NCBI RefSeq assembly: GCF_021044585.1
Contig: NZ_CP087998.1
Location: 1,426,001-1,490,000, forward strand
Direction of reading: 5' to 3'
Source: Sulfurimonas sp. HSL-3221
Lineage (GTDB): Bacteria; Campylobacterota; Campylobacteria; Campylobacterales; Sulfurimonadaceae
Length of the DNA: 64,000 nt
This document shows, in pieces, positions 53,239 through 61,271 of the stretch (its first letter is position 1; each line of letters begins with the position of its first letter). The position numbers and the translations under genes were made by a program. Under the pieces are notes generated by a model. That model searched no databases. It saw only the letters and a program-made list of their open reading frames with translations, and had not been told where the DNA came from.

Positions 53239-53683
53239 AGCGCAGCTGATTGAGGACGTCCCGGTTAACGGCGAAATCGATGGCGCAGTAGCCGTCCATA
53301 TTCTGCATGGATTTGTCGGCGCCGAGGGAGAGAAGCGATTTAACGCTATTAAGACGGGAAGCGGAGACGGCGTACATCAGCGGTGTTTCGCCGTTCTCAT
53401 TGATGTCGTCAATGTCCGCACCGGCAGTGAAAAGGCGGGCAATGATCGCGGCACTGTCGGCATAACAGGCGTTGAAGATAACGCCGTTGAAGTCGTTGTT
53501 GACCGCATAAAGGTCCACGCCGGCTTCCAGCAGGCGCTCGACCATCATATCGTTACCCTCCAGCGCCGCCTGCAGCAGCGGAGTATTACCGTTGAAGGCC
53601 CGGGATTCCAGGTCGCTGGGGTCAAATCCGCGTGCCAGCAGCCACGCAATATAGTTCTCTGCCATAACGAACTCCTTGATCAA
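53231..53683 (-). CDS. Ankyrin-repeat protein
   Basis: 150 residues, about four ankyrin repeats: NGNTPLLQAALEGNDMMVER, NGVIFNACYADSAAIIARLF, NGETPLMYAVSASRLNSVKS, MDGYCAIDFAVNRDVLNQLR. No signal peptide; cytoplasmic interaction module. Between the thiol peroxidase (7-base gap) and the SagB-type gene (overlap). In C. jejuni-type bacteria similar small ankyrin proteins accompany peroxide defence; here it probably partners the peroxidase. Confidence 0.85.
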   Translation of the reverse strand: MIKEFVMAENYIAWLLARGFDPSDLESRAFNGNTPLLQAALEGNDMMVERLLEAGVDLYAVNNDFNGVIFNACYADSAAIIARLFTAGADIDDINENGETPLMYAVSASRLNSVKSLLSLGADKSMQNMDGYCAIDFAVNRDVLNQLRYA

Positions 53684-53690
53684 AAGAGGC

Positions 53691-54245
53691 TTAGACGCTC
53701 ATCCACTCTTCGTGAGAATGGCCGTGACCGGTCTTCTTCTCGTTGACCAGTTTGTCAACGGCTTCGATACAGGCATCGTAGTTGACTTCGTCGACGATCT
53801 CGGGAACGATCTCGCGGTAGGCGACAAGACCGTCACGGTCGATGACGTAGACGGCGCGGGCCATACGGTCTTTGAGTTTGCCCTCGCTGATCAGCAGGCC
53901 GTATTTTTTCGCAAAGTTGCGGTCCGGGTCGACGACAAGTTCCGCGGCGTCGATGGACTCTTTCTCGGCGAAGTCTTTGACAAAGTCAAGATCGTCCGTC
54001 GTCACCATGACGGCGTTGAGCTTTTTGAAGGTTTTGAGAAGATCATTGAACTTCTTTGCGCCGAGGGAACATACTTCCGTCTTCAGCGAAGGAATAGCGA
54101 TGAGCAACTGGGTATTGGGAGCGATCATACCGATGACGTTCTGTGAACCGTCAAGTTTCGTAATGCGTGCCGCCGGGGCTTCTCCGCCCAGAGTGGGCTG
54201 CTTTCCGATAAGGGGGGTCGGGGTGCCGTGTACCGTAATTTCCAT
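53691..54245 (-). CDS. Tpx-like thiol peroxidase, probably 1-Cys, with His-rich tail
   Basis: 184 residues from ATG 54245 (MEITVHGTPTPLIGKQPTLG). Peroxidatic Cys in IAIPSLKTEVCSLGAKKFND. The resolving Cys of E. coli Tpx (in SRFCGAEG) has no counterpart (VKDFAEKESIDAAEL). C-terminus KTGHGHSHEEWMSV is His-rich and could bind metal. Sits under a -24/-12 element, so it may protect nitrogenase from peroxide. First gene of the unit. Confidence 0.82.
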   Translation of the reverse strand: MEITVHGTPTPLIGKQPTLGGEAPAARITKLDGSQNVIGMIAPNTQLLIAIPSLKTEVCSLGAKKFNDLLKTFKKLNAVMVTTDDLDFVKDFAEKESIDAAELVVDPDRNFAKKYGLLISEGKLKDRMARAVYVIDRDGLVAYREIVPEIVDEVNYDACIEAVDKLVNEKKTGHGHSHEEWMSV

Positions 54246-54276
54246 AACATATCCTCTGTGAGATTTCCGCTCACAA

Positions 54277-54292
54277 TGCAAAAAACGTTCTT
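54277..54292 (-). promoter_or_regulatory. Candidate sigma54 promoter for the peroxidase unit
   Basis: Minus strand AAGAACGTTTTTTGCA, 32 bases before the ATG at 54245. Fits the GAAC-N7-TGCA pattern; the -24 dinucleotide is AG rather than GG. Confidence 0.6.
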
Positions 54293-54358
54293 GTGAAATT
54301 CGCACGGGTGCCTATTTTTTATACTACATATTTGTCGCATTTTGGTGTAGGCATGGAC

Positions 54359-54364
54359 TATAAT
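54359..54364 (+). promoter_or_regulatory. -10 box for nifA
   Basis: TATAAT 70 bases before the nifA ATG. No sigma54 element is seen in front of nifA, so the activator appears to be made from a sigma70-type promoter. Confidence 0.4.
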
Positions 54365-54433
54365 AACGACTGAATCTAGGTTCAACCAGGCGATTGAAAC
54401 CGCTATAAACTGTAGTAAGAAAGAAAAAACGTA

Positions 54434-56074
54434 ATGATGTATGACTCCCCCGTGATCCCCGACAGGCCCGAATGTAAGACCTGTTCGTTGACCTTTGCCT
54501 ACAAAGAGATCGAACTGCTTTACGAAATCGCGGTCATCCTGGCCAGTTCGACGGACATCAAGGAGACGATTGAACAGGGCATGCGCCTGCTCAAGCGTCA
54601 CAACTACCTGGAACGCTGTGCACTTTTCCTGCTCAACGAAGAGGATGTACTGGACCTGTACGCTTCGATCGACCTTACCGAACAGCAGCGCCTGATGGCG
54701 ACCTACCGTATGGGCGAGGGCGCGACGGGACTGGCGGCGCAGGGCGGCGAACCGGTCGTGATCGAAAATATTCACAACAGTATCGACTACCTCAACAAAA
54801 TGGGTATCGTCAACAGCAAATCCGTCTCCTATGTCGCCGTGCCGGTCATCCAGGACGATGCCGTCACCGGCGTCATCTCCGCCAACCTCGGCCCCAACGC
54901 GCCGCTGAACTTCGACGAGATCGTGCGCATGCTCACCATCGTCGGTTCGCTCTTTAGCGGAACACTCGCCATCCAGCAGCGCTACCTCAAAGAGAAAGAG
55001 GAGCTCAACCAGCTCAAGATGTACTACAAAGAGGAGATGCTCAGCGAGCACCGCTTCGAGAACATCATTGGGCGCAGTACGAAGATGCGCCAGATCTTCA
55101 GCATGCTCGAGACCGTCGCCCCGACGGACGCGACGATCCTCGTACGCGGCGAGACGGGTACCGGTAAGGAGCTGATCGCGACGGCCGTGCACAACCTCAG
55201 CCAGCGCAAGAACGGCCCCTTCATCAAGCTCAACTGTGCCGCCATCAGCGAGACCCTGCTCGAATCCGAACTCTTCGGTCATGAGAAGGGCGCCTTTACC
55301 GACGCCAAAGAGATGCGCAAAGGGCGCTTCGAGCTGGCCGACGGCGGTACCCTCTTCCTCGACGAGATCGGCGACATCACCCCGGCCCTGCAGGTCAAAC
55401 TGCTCCGTATCCTCCAGGAGCAGGAGTTCGAACGCGTCGGCGGTACGAAGACGATCAAGACCAACGTCCGCCTCGTCGCGGCGACGAACCGGAACCTCGA
55501 GGATATGGTCAAAAAAGGGGAGTTCCGCGAGGACCTCTACTACCGCCTCAACGTCATTCCGCTGAACCTGCCGCCGCTGCGCGAGCGCTACGAAGACGTC
55601 AAACTGCTCGTCGAACACTACATGAAGAAGTTCATGAAAGAGCACAACAAGAGCATGGTCCTCTCCAAGGCGGCCCTGGAGCTGCTGCTCGACTACCCCT
55701 GGCCGGGCAATATCCGGGAACTGCAAAATACGATGGAGCGCCTCGTACTGATCTGCCCCGAGGGCGAAGTCCAGCCGGAGATGCTCAACCACGTTCTGCC
55801 GTTCAATTACCAGAAGCTCTACAACCCCGCCACGCCGGAGCCGGCACCGCAGCCCGCGGCGGCGGCCCCTGTCGCCCCACCGCCGATCGAGGAGGCGCCG
55901 GCCAACGCCGAATCGCACCCGGTCACCAAGGCGACCCTGCAGGAGCTGGAGAAAGAGTCCATCATCCAGGCCCTGATCGAGAACCGCGGCATCCAGACCA
56001 AGGCGGCGGCCCAGCTGGGCATGACGCCGCGCCAGATCGGCTATAAGATCAAGAAGTACGGCATCGACATCTAG
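54434..56074 (+). CDS. nifA: NifA-type sigma54-dependent transcriptional activator
   Basis: 546 residues: N-terminal GAF domain (about 25-185), AAA+ domain with Walker A GETGTGKE (239-246) and Walker B TLFLDE (306-311), Pro/Ala-rich linker, and Fis-type HTH (TKAAAQLGMTPRQIGYKIKK). The sigma54-contact loop reads GAFTDA (286-291) instead of GAFTGA. The linker lacks the Cys-X4-Cys found in oxygen-sensitive rhizobial NifA. Two cysteines lie near the start (PECKTC). Should activate the -24/-12 promoters found at 45.0, 51.6, 54.3, 56.3 and 63.4 kb. Confidence 0.85.
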   Translation: MMYDSPVIPDRPECKTCSLTFAYKEIELLYEIAVILASSTDIKETIEQGMRLLKRHNYLERCALFLLNEEDVLDLYASIDLTEQQRLMATYRMGEGATGLAAQGGEPVVIENIHNSIDYLNKMGIVNSKSVSYVAVPVIQDDAVTGVISANLGPNAPLNFDEIVRMLTIVGSLFSGTLAIQQRYLKEKEELNQLKMYYKEEMLSEHRFENIIGRSTKMRQIFSMLETVAPTDATILVRGETGTGKELIATAVHNLSQRKNGPFIKLNCAAISETLLESELFGHEKGAFTDAKEMRKGRFELADGGTLFLDEIGDITPALQVKLLRILQEQEFERVGGTKTIKTNVRLVAATNRNLEDMVKKGEFREDLYYRLNVIPLNLPPLRERYEDVKLLVEHYMKKFMKEHNKSMVLSKAALELLLDYPWPGNIRELQNTMERLVLICPEGEVQPEMLNHVLPFNYQKLYNPATPEPAPQPAAAAPVAPPPIEEAPANAESHPVTKATLQELEKESIIQALIENRGIQTKAAAQLGMTPRQIGYKIKKYGIDI

Positions 56075-56103
56075 ATGCCCCACCCCATCCAAGGAGCATA
56101 ATC

Positions 56104-56271
56104 ATGGCACACGCGACATCAGACAACCCGAGCGTTTCACCCGCCATCGGCACCACCTACGACACCTGGTTTCTCGGACGCAAAAAAGAGGGCTGCGACA
56201 AGAGCAGCAAAGGCGTTGGCGCCGTCTGCCGCGAGGTAAAACCAAGCTGGTTCCTCGGGCGCAAACCGTAG
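56104..56271 (+). CDS. Micro-protein with duplicated WFLGRK motif, 55 residues
   Basis: ATG 56104 behind AAGGAG, 29 bases after nifA, so probably in its transcript. MAHATSDNPSVSPAIG, then TYDTWFLGRKKEGCDKSS, a Cys-containing middle, and a second copy, PSWFLGRKP, at the end. Two (T/S)WFLGRK blocks separated by 32 residues and two Cys. No family recognised. Could be a regulator binding NifA or a modified peptide; unproven. Confidence 0.6.
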   Translation: MAHATSDNPSVSPAIGTTYDTWFLGRKKEGCDKSSKGVGAVCREVKPSWFLGRKP

Positions 56272-56293
56272 TCCCGCAGCGCTGAAAAAAACC

Positions 56294-56309
56294 TGGAACG
56301 CCGTTTGCA
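56294..56309 (+). promoter_or_regulatory. Candidate sigma54 promoter for the 39-residue gene
   Basis: TGGAACGCCGTTTGCA, with GG and GC separated by 10 bases. Start would be near 56320, just before AAGGAG. Confidence 0.75.
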
Positions 56310-56335
56310 ATCTCCTTCATAACAAGGAGTTAGAA

Positions 56336-56455
56336 ATGGCAATGCACTACTATCATAAACAGCTTCGCGCACTGCGCGCCCGGCTCGCCTGCAACGGTTG
56401 TGGCGCGACCATGGCGTTTTACAGCGCCCCCGCCGCCCTCATCTACGGGGTCTGA
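56336..56455 (+). CDS. Micro-protein with CNGCGA motif, 39 residues
   Basis: ATG 56336 with AAGGAGTTAGAA upstream and a matching -24/-12 element 27 bases before it. MAMHYYHKQLRALRARLACN continues into NGCGATMAFYSAPAALIYGV: a basic helix, a Cys-X2-Cys, then a hydrophobic end. Likely strongly and specifically expressed during nitrogen fixation. Function unknown. Its stop shares TGATCA with the AraC-family gene. Confidence 0.65.
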   Translation: MAMHYYHKQLRALRARLACNGCGATMAFYSAPAALIYGV

Positions 56456-57325
56456 TCAGTACCGAATCGAGATATAGAAACTGAGATCGAAGGTGCCGTC
56501 CTCCGAGAGGAAGTTGTTCTTCCGGTAGACGGCATAAGAGGGCTTCGTCGTCGTTTCGTATTCGCTGCGCGGCAACCAGACGTGGTAGACCCAGTGGATG
56601 AACCGTAGAAAATCCTCGTGTCGCCCCTGCAGGTCGAAACGGGCATAGATACCCGACGCGATCTTGAACTTCGGCAGTCGGTCGCTCTGCACCTTCTCGT
56701 CCGTTTCGATACAAGCGATATAGCGGCACTCCTCCAGCGGCGTGACCGTCGGGTTGTCGTGAAAGAGCGCGATCTGGCGGTACTCCGAAAGATTGTTGTC
56801 CAGCACCCAGGTCTGCAGTTTCTGCCAGGTCAGCTTGATCATGCTGTCATACCCTTTGTGCCGGATATAGTAACTCTCCAGCTCCGGCCGCTTTTCGATG
56901 ACGGGCTCCATGCCGTCGAATTCGGAGAGTTTCGCCGTCTCTATCCCCGCGCGGCGCAGCAGACGGTCCGAATAGGTTTTATACCCCCCTTCCCGCCACC
57001 GTTTTGGGCTCTTTCCGAACCGCATCTTGAACGCCTTGATAAACGATGAATGCGAGCTGTAACCGCACAGGGACGCCACCTCGGAGATCGTCGAATAGCG
57101 GTTGGTGATCAGCAGGCTCGAGGCTTTCTGCAGCCGGATCGACTTGATGCTTTCATAGATGTTCTGGCCGAACATCTCCTTGAAAATACGGTGCATATGG
57201 AACTTGCTGATCTTCAGGTCGCGGCTGAGTTCCTCCAGGTCGATATGGGTCTCGATATGGGTGTAGATGTAGTAGAGGATATCGTTGGCGATCTTCGTAT
57301 GCCGCTGCAGCGTCTCTTTTCTCAT
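56456..57325 (-). CDS. AraC-family regulator with GyrI-like ligand domain
   Basis: 289 residues: two helix-turn-helix motifs in the N-terminal 110 (DLEELSRDLKISKFHMHRIF, TISEVASLCGYSSHSSFIKA, FGKSPKRWREG), then a GyrI/Rob-type effector-binding domain (about 130-289). Probably responds to a small hydrophobic or cationic ligand. Convergent with the micro-protein gene and divergent from pycA. Confidence 0.88.
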   Translation of the reverse strand: MRKETLQRHTKIANDILYYIYTHIETHIDLEELSRDLKISKFHMHRIFKEMFGQNIYESIKSIRLQKASSLLITNRYSTISEVASLCGYSSHSSFIKAFKMRFGKSPKRWREGGYKTYSDRLLRRAGIETAKLSEFDGMEPVIEKRPELESYYIRHKGYDSMIKLTWQKLQTWVLDNNLSEYRQIALFHDNPTVTPLEECRYIACIETDEKVQSDRLPKFKIASGIYARFDLQGRHEDFLRFIHWVYHVWLPRSEYETTTKPSYAVYRKNNFLSEDGTFDLSFYISIRY

Positions 57326-57496
57326 ACCTACATTATAGCAATAATAGACAATTTTACTATCAATTAAAAAGAAAAAAACTCACATTATTAACCCATAAAA
57401 AAAGCATGAAATAGAAAGAAATAATTTCCGGAACCCTCTAAAATGTCTCCATCCTTTTGAAACGGGATGCCCGAAGGCGTCCGAAACGGAGTCACT

Positions 57497-58948
57497 ATGC
57501 AAACGATTACGAAAATTCTGGTCGCCAACCGCGGCGAGATCGCCCTGCGCATCATCCGCGCCTGCAAAGAGCTCGGCATCACCAGCGTCGCCATGTTTTC
57601 CGAAGTCGACGCTGAGGGGATCTGGGTCCGCAAGGCCGACGAGGCCTACCCCATCCTGGGTAATGCCCTGCAGGCCTACCTGGAGTATGACCGCATCATC
57701 TCGCTGGCGAAGAAAGCGGGCTGCGACGCCATCCACCCCGGCTACGGTTTTCTCAGCGAAAACGCCGAGTTCGCCGACGCCTGCACCCGTGCCGGGATCA
57801 TCTTTATCGGCCCGAAGGCGGAGCACATCATGCTCTTCGGCGACAAAACGGCCTCCAAAGCGGCGATGAAGGCGATCGGCGTCCCCGTCATCGAGGGGAC
57901 CCAGACGGCCATCACCGACAAGAAAGAGGGGGCGAAGGTCGCGGCGGAAATCGGCTTCCCCGTCATCATCAAGGCGGCGTTCGGCGGCGGCGGGCGCGGG
58001 ATGCGCATTGTGCGCAAAGAGAAGGAGTTCGACGAACTGTTCGACTCCGCGACGAACGAAGCGAAAAAGTTCTTCGGCAAGGGGGACGTCTTTATCGAAA
58101 AATACGTCGAGAACCCGCGCCATATCGAGGTGCAGATCATCGCCGACAAGTACGGCAACGTCGTGCACCTCGGCGAACGCGACTGCTCCATCCAGCGCCG
58201 CCACCAGAAGGTGATCGAGATCGCCCCCTCCCCCCGTCTGAACGACGCGGTCCGCAAGGAGATCTTCCGCATCTCCACCAAGGCGATGTTCCGGCTGGGT
58301 TACGAAAGTGTCGGCACCATCGAGTTCCTCGTCGACGAAGCGGATACCGTCTACTTTATCGAGATGAACACCCGCGTCCAGGTTGAGCACCCCGTGACGG
58401 AGCTGATCTCCGGCATCGACATCATCCAGCGCATGATCGAGATCGCCGCAGGGGACAAGCTCCGCTTCCTGCAAGAAGAGATCATCTTCCGCGGCTATGC
58501 CATCGAGTTCCGCATCAACGCCGAAGACCCCCAGAAACAGTTCTTCCCCTCCTGCGGGAAGATCACAAACTACATGGCCCCCGGCGGCCCCGGCGTGCGT
58601 CTCGACACGAGCCTCTACGCCGGCTACGTCATCCCCCCAGATTACGACTCCATGATCGGCAAGCTCATTATCTGGTCGCTGGACTGGGAGGGGGCCGTCC
58701 GCAAGGCGCGCCGCGCCCTGGACGAGTTCTACATCGACGGGCTGCCGACGAACATCCCGCTGCACAAGGCGATCGTCCGCGACCAGGACTTCATCGACGG
58801 GCGTTTCACAACGGCGTACCTGGACGAGAAACTGGACAAGTTCAACCTCGACGCGATCAACTGCATCAAAAAAGAGGAGGAGCGCATGGATCAGATCAAC
58901 AAGCTGATCGGTACGATCAAGCAGAACAACCTCTCCATCCGCCACTGA
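57497..58948 (+). CDS. pycA: Biotin carboxylase subunit, PycA/AccC type
   Basis: 483 residues from ATG 57497 (MQTITKILVANRGEIALRII). ATP-grasp motifs: FPVIIKAAFGGGGRGMRIV, ERDCSIQRRHQKVIEIAPSP, EMNTRVQVEHPVTELISGID. Longer than typical AccC (about 450) and close in length to the separate biotin-carboxylase subunit of two-subunit pyruvate carboxylases in Campylobacterota, so PycA is preferred; the carboxyltransferase/biotin subunit is not adjacent. A hairpin follows the stop. Confidence 0.8.
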   Translation: MQTITKILVANRGEIALRIIRACKELGITSVAMFSEVDAEGIWVRKADEAYPILGNALQAYLEYDRIISLAKKAGCDAIHPGYGFLSENAEFADACTRAGIIFIGPKAEHIMLFGDKTASKAAMKAIGVPVIEGTQTAITDKKEGAKVAAEIGFPVIIKAAFGGGGRGMRIVRKEKEFDELFDSATNEAKKFFGKGDVFIEKYVENPRHIEVQIIADKYGNVVHLGERDCSIQRRHQKVIEIAPSPRLNDAVRKEIFRISTKAMFRLGYESVGTIEFLVDEADTVYFIEMNTRVQVEHPVTELISGIDIIQRMIEIAAGDKLRFLQEEIIFRGYAIEFRINAEDPQKQFFPSCGKITNYMAPGGPGVRLDTSLYAGYVIPPDYDSMIGKLIIWSLDWEGAVRKARRALDEFYIDGLPTNIPLHKAIVRDQDFIDGRFTTAYLDEKLDKFNLDAINCIKKEEERMDQINKLIGTIKQNNLSIRH

Positions 58949-58958
58949 CAAGCGCAAG

Positions 58959-58980
58959 ACGCCCCTATCCCCCGGGGCGT
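58959..58980 (+). terminator. Hairpin after pycA
   Basis: ACGCCCC and GGGGCGT form a 7-bp stem around an 8-base loop, 11 bases after the stop. No T-tract follows, so termination strength is uncertain. Confidence 0.45.
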
Positions 58981-59001
58981 AAAACCCTATAGCATATTTT
59001 T

Positions 59002-59007
59002 TATAAT
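59002..59007 (+). promoter_or_regulatory. -10 box for the 81-residue gene
   Basis: TATAAT in an AT-rich gap, about 90 bases before the TTG start at 59096. Confidence 0.35.
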
Positions 59008-59095
59008 GTGAAGAAATTAATTTGTATATTATTTGATCAATTTACTTTTTTATGTGGTAATATTTTGCGTGTTTATCTTACTAACGAGGTGTTCC

Positions 59096-59341
59096 TTGAC
59101 CACAAAAATCATCTTTTCCGACGGAAAAGTTCAGTTCATTGACAGTGCCGACACGGCATTTTGCAGCAAACTCAAAGATGCGCAGAGCGACAAAGGCATC
59201 AACGACCTGCTCTCGCAGCATATCGGCAGTTTTGACCTGTATGAAGAAATGGATGCCGGTAAGGTAGAGTGTACGGTGGATCTGCTGAAGAAAAAGCAGT
59301 CGAGCATCAAACGCATGAAGAGGGCGTTCGGCGGGCACTAG
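59096..59341 (+). CDS. Hypothetical protein, 81 residues
   Basis: TTG start at 59096 preferred: GAGG lies 7 bases upstream, and the in-frame ATG at 59033 would add an AT-rich hydrophobic tail out of character with the rest. Soluble and lysine-rich: TTKIIFSDGKVQFIDSADTA, FDLYEEMDAGKVECTVDLLK, SSIKRMKRAFGGH. Two Cys. Not recognised. Convergent with nifT. No correctly spaced sigma54 element. Confidence 0.6.
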   Translation: MTTKIIFSDGKVQFIDSADTAFCSKLKDAQSDKGINDLLSQHIGSFDLYEEMDAGKVECTVDLLKKKQSSIKRMKRAFGGH

Positions 59342-59357
59342 GCCCGCAATATGGAAA

Positions 59358-59579
59358 TTAGTCCTCGCCGCGGGTAATGATCTTTGCGTCGACTTCGTCG
59401 GGGAGGTTCTTCGGCCCCGGCTTGATGTACCATACGTCGCCGTTGGTCAGGCTGACGTTCCCGCCCCACTTCTCATCGCTGTCGAACTCCAGCTCCTTGA
59501 TGATCTCCTCCATGTCCTTTTTTGCCACGTAAAAGAGGATCTGACCGTCCCCGTTGTCTCTTAACATTACTTTTGCCAT
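59358..59579 (-). CDS. nifT: NifT/FixU-family protein
   Basis: 73 residues: MAKVMLRDNGDGQILFYVAK, KDMEEIIKELE, KWGGNVSLTNGDVWYIKPG and LPDEVDAKIITRGED match the NifT/FixU pattern (MKVMIR...YVPKKDLEE...WGG...L.NG). Small non-essential nif protein of unknown role. Last gene of the nifU operon, 27 bases after the flavoprotein gene. Confidence 0.85.
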   Translation of the reverse strand: MAKVMLRDNGDGQILFYVAKKDMEEIIKELEFDSDEKWGGNVSLTNGDVWYIKPGPKNLPDEVDAKIITRGED

Positions 59580-59606
59580 TGTTTTTCCTTTGTTGTTAGA
59601 TGGATC

Positions 59607-61271
59607 TCAGACTTTGATGGAAGCCAGAACCTTTTTAGTATGATGCCATAAACCGCCCCGCACGACCCGCTCGAAAGAGATCTTCAGGTAATCGCGCCCG
59701 ATCAGTTTGATGTAGGAGGCCGCATTGAAATAGCGGTCGTCGCGCTCGGGGTAATCCACGCGGTAGTGCACCCCCCTGCTCTCCTTGCGTTTGAGCGCCG
59801 AAAGGATCATCGCCTCGGCGATGGTCAGCGCATTCTCGAACTCCAAAATGGAGGCCAGCTCGACATTGTTGTCGCGCTCCTTGTGAATGCAGTGCAGCCC
59901 GTGTTTTCGACCCATCAAGTAGTGGGAGTACTCCAGCGCGCTGGAGAGCGTCTCTTCGCTGCGGAAAACCCCCGCGTCGCGGAAGAGCGACGCACCGAGG
60001 TTCTTGCGCATCGCGTTGATATTGTAGAGGTTGTCTCCGTCGAGGATCAGCTCCACGCGCCGGCTCTCTTTGTCCACATCCCGGTAGTCGATGGGCCGGA
60101 ACTCCCGGCGGCGGGCGTAGCGTGCGGCTTCAATCCCGGCCATGCGGCCGAAGTAGGCCCCTTCCAGCAGGGAGTTTCCACCGAGGCGATTCGCCCCGTG
60201 GACCCCTGTCACGGCGCATTCGCCGCAGGCGAAGACCCCCGGCATATCCGTTGAGGTGTCGTCGCGCGTCCAGATACCGCCGATGGTGTAGTGCGCAGAC
60301 GGGGTGATCGGCAGCAGCTCGGTGGTGATGTCTATCCCCGCACCGTTGAGGGCCATTTTCCGTGCCGAAGGGAGCTTGGCATCGATGAGCGCCTCATCGA
60401 GATGGCGAAAATCGAGGTAGACCGTATGCCCCTCGCGCATGTGCTCGGTGATGGCGCGGGAGAGCTTGTCGCGGGTCTGCAGTTCGTCGGTGAAGCGCGT
60501 GCCCGTCTCGTCGACCAGGTAGGCCCCCTCGCCCCGCGCCGCTTCGCTGATCAGCGAACCATTTGTTGCCAGCGTCGTCGGGTGGAACTGCACGAACTCC
60601 ATATTGGAGAGGCGCAGGCCCGCCCGCAGCCCCGCCGCAATGACGTCACCGGAGCTCTCCTGGGCGTTGGTGGAGTGCCCGCGGAAGATCCCCGCGTACC
60701 CGCCGCCGGCAAGAATAAGCGATTTGCAGGCGAAAGCGATCACCTGCGAGTCCCGGCGCCGCAGCACGGTGACGCCGGAGAGCTTTTCCTTGAAACTGCA
60801 GATGTTGAGGAACTTGTGGTTGGCGAGGATGTGCACCCCCTCGTTGCGGCACTGCATCAGCAGGGTCTGCACGATGGCCGAACCCGTCCGGTCGGCAATG
60901 TAGCAGGTGCGGTTCGCGCTGGCACCGCCGAAGGGGCGCTGGGCGATGGCGCCCTCCTCGTCCGTATCGAAACCGACGCCCATCTCTTGGAGCTCCTGCA
61001 CGATCTCCGGGGCCTGCGCGCACATTTTGCGAATGTTCCCGAGGTTCGCCAGACCGTCTGAACCGTCAAAGGTGTCGGAGACATGGCGCTCGACGGAATC
61101 GTATTCGTTGACGTTGATAACGGCGTTGATGCCGCCCGAAGCGACGGCGGAGTTGGAGCGGAAAGGGTTGCTTTTGGTCAGAACGGCGACGTGACAGCCC
61201 GCGCGTTTGGCAAAGAGTGCTGCATGTAAACCTGCGATCCCGCTTCCGACGACGATCACATCATACAGCAT
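59607..61271 (-). CDS. L-aspartate oxidase/fumarate reductase-family flavoprotein
   Basis: 554 residues from ATG 61271 (MLYDVIVVGSGIAGLHAALF), with AAAGGG upstream. FAD dinucleotide motif at the start, SNSAVASGGINAVIN (covalent-FAD region lacks an obvious His), RPFGGASANRTCYIADRTGS, QFHPTTLATNGSLISEAARG, SAHYTIGGIWTRDD and GGNSLLEGAYFGRM. Both NadB and FrdA/SdhA share these. Position between nifU and nifT under sigma54 control suggests a nif-specific redox role rather than routine NAD synthesis. Overlaps the aldo/keto reductase gene by 11 bases. Confidence 0.75.
   Translation of the reverse strand: MLYDVIVVGSGIAGLHAALFAKRAGCHVAVLTKSNPFRSNSAVASGGINAVINVNEYDSVERHVSDTFDGSDGLANLGNIRKMCAQAPEIVQELQEMGVGFDTDEEGAIAQRPFGGASANRTCYIADRTGSAIVQTLLMQCRNEGVHILANHKFLNICSFKEKLSGVTVLRRRDSQVIAFACKSLILAGGGYAGIFRGHSTNAQESSGDVIAAGLRAGLRLSNMEFVQFHPTTLATNGSLISEAARGEGAYLVDETGTRFTDELQTRDKLSRAITEHMREGHTVYLDFRHLDEALIDAKLPSARKMALNGAGIDITTELLPITPSAHYTIGGIWTRDDTSTDMPGVFACGECAVTGVHGANRLGGNSLLEGAYFGRMAGIEAARYARRREFRPIDYRDVDKESRRVELILDGDNLYNINAMRKNLGASLFRDAGVFRSEETLSSALEYSHYLMGRKHGLHCIHKERDNNVELASILEFENALTIAEAMILSALKRKESRGVHYRVDYPERDDRYFNAASYIKLIGRDYLKISFERVVRGGLWHHTKKVLASIKV

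Noticed and set aside
52006-56271. A SagB-based RiPP (azole peptide) cluster with the WFLGRK micro-protein as precursor
   Set aside because: No YcaO cyclodehydratase, E1-like protein or transporter is present, and the genes are on opposite strands over 2.8 kb apart; nif context explains them better.
59055-59075. Sigma54-like GTGGTAATATTTTGCG before the 81-residue gene
   Set aside because: GG and GC are only 9 bases apart, one short of the required spacing, in AT-rich sequence.
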